Origin: Baffinella frigidus | Taxonomy: Eukaryota > Cryptophyceae > Cryptomonadales > Baffinellaceae | DNA: 15,163 bases | Assembly: GCA_026770585.1 (NCBI GenBank) | Contig: MU646529.1 | Location: 19,395 to 34,557, forward strand | Reading direction: 5' to 3' | Shown: positions 14,638 through 15,163 of the stretch, one piece after another | Position numbering within the stretch: the stretch's first letter is position 1 | Layout: every line of letters starts with the position of its first letter | Made by a program: the position numbers and the translations under genes | Notes under the pieces: model-generated | Told to the model about the DNA's origin: nothing | Databases searched by the model: none | The model's input: the letters and a program-made list of their open reading frames with translations, nothing else

Positions 14638-15163
14638 ACCCTGAACCTTAAGCCTTAAACCCTAAACCTTGAACCCTAAACCCACATCAAGGTCCTGAAC
14701 CCGAAACCCATCACCCCACCCACCACCCCTCCGAAGCAACCCGAAACCTTGAATCCTGAACCCTGAACCCTGAATCCTGAACCCTGAATCCTGAACCCTG
14801 AATCCTGAACCACCCACATCAAGGACCTGGACCCGACCCACCACCCCTCCGAAGCAACCCTAAACCTGACCTCTAAACCCTAAACCTTAAACCCTAAACC
14901 TTGAACCCTAAACCCACATCAAGGTCGTGAACCCGAAACCCGAAACCGTGAACCCTGAATCCTGAACCCTGAATCCTGAACCCTGAATCCTGAACCACCC
15001 ACATCAAAGTCCTGGACACCACCCATCACCCCACCCCCCCCCCCTCCGAAGCAACCCGAAACCTTGACCCCTGAATCCTGAACCCTGAATCCTGAACCCT
15101 GAATCCTGAATCCTGAACCCTGAATCCTGAACCCTGAATCCTGAACCCTGAATCCTGAACCCT
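14638..15163 (+). repeat. Heptamer array with repeated exon 10 donor edges, to window end
   Basis: CCCTAAA, CCTTAAA, CCCTGAA and ATCCTGA heptamers, C-rich on the sense strand, are interspersed with copies of acccacatcaagg(t/a)cctg at about 14680, 14813, 14913 and 14998. Two or three of these are followed by caccacccctccgaagcaac as in the true sequence after exon 10 (14595-14625). The array runs off the window. Confidence 0.92.

Noticed and set aside
1-15163. Transposase, reverse transcriptase or other autonomous mobile-element gene
   Set aside because: None of the frames shows a recognisable catalytic motif. All elements here appear non-autonomous.

Overview
The window reads as nuclear DNA of a eukaryotic alga with a complex (secondary or tertiary) plastid. 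The reasons are GT-AG introns, one gene spread over about 13 kb in ten small GC-rich exons, telomere-like CCCTAAA/CCCGAAA arrays, many short foldback elements, and a predicted protein whose N-terminus looks like a signal peptide ending in a Phe-Ala-Phe motif followed by a Ser/Arg-rich, acid-poor stretch (bipartite plastid targeting). I cannot name the genus; haptophyte, heterokont, cryptophyte, chlorarachniophyte or a large-genome prasinophyte all remain possible. No bacterial operon, rRNA, convincing tRNA, CRISPR array or viral gene is visible.

The one well-supported gene is on the + strand and occupies 1584 to at least 14584. Ten exons (1584-1913, 4077-4163, 5572-5655, 6560-6597, 8611-8689, 9078-9128, 10423-10487, 12161-12269, 13472-13551, 14428-14584) join with compatible phases into 360 codons of a glutathione S-transferase superfamily protein with a CPYC active site. 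Coding sequence is only 1080 of about 13,000 nt. The last exon may splice again beyond the window. On the - strand, 1008-484 is a proline-rich open frame that could be the first exon of a divergent gene. The 575 nt between the two starts would then be a shared promoter.

The introns hold four kinds of sequence: (1) telomere-like heptamer arrays, nearly all with the C-rich strand as the sense strand; (2) foldback/MITE-like elements in several families, one with a clear 5-bp target-site duplication and several with long, near-perfect arms; (3) short tandem repeats; (4) partial copies (shards) of the gene's own exon edges.

The shards are the most unusual signal. Copies lying upstream of an exon carry that exon's 5' (acceptor) edge, and copies lying downstream carry its 3' (donor) edge. 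I count more than 20 around seven exons. This suggests that introns here grew by repeated duplication of splice-site edges. One copy of exon 8 (12510-12615) differs from the original only at synonymous positions over 26 codons and is phase-compatible at both ends, so it could be a mutually exclusive alternative exon.
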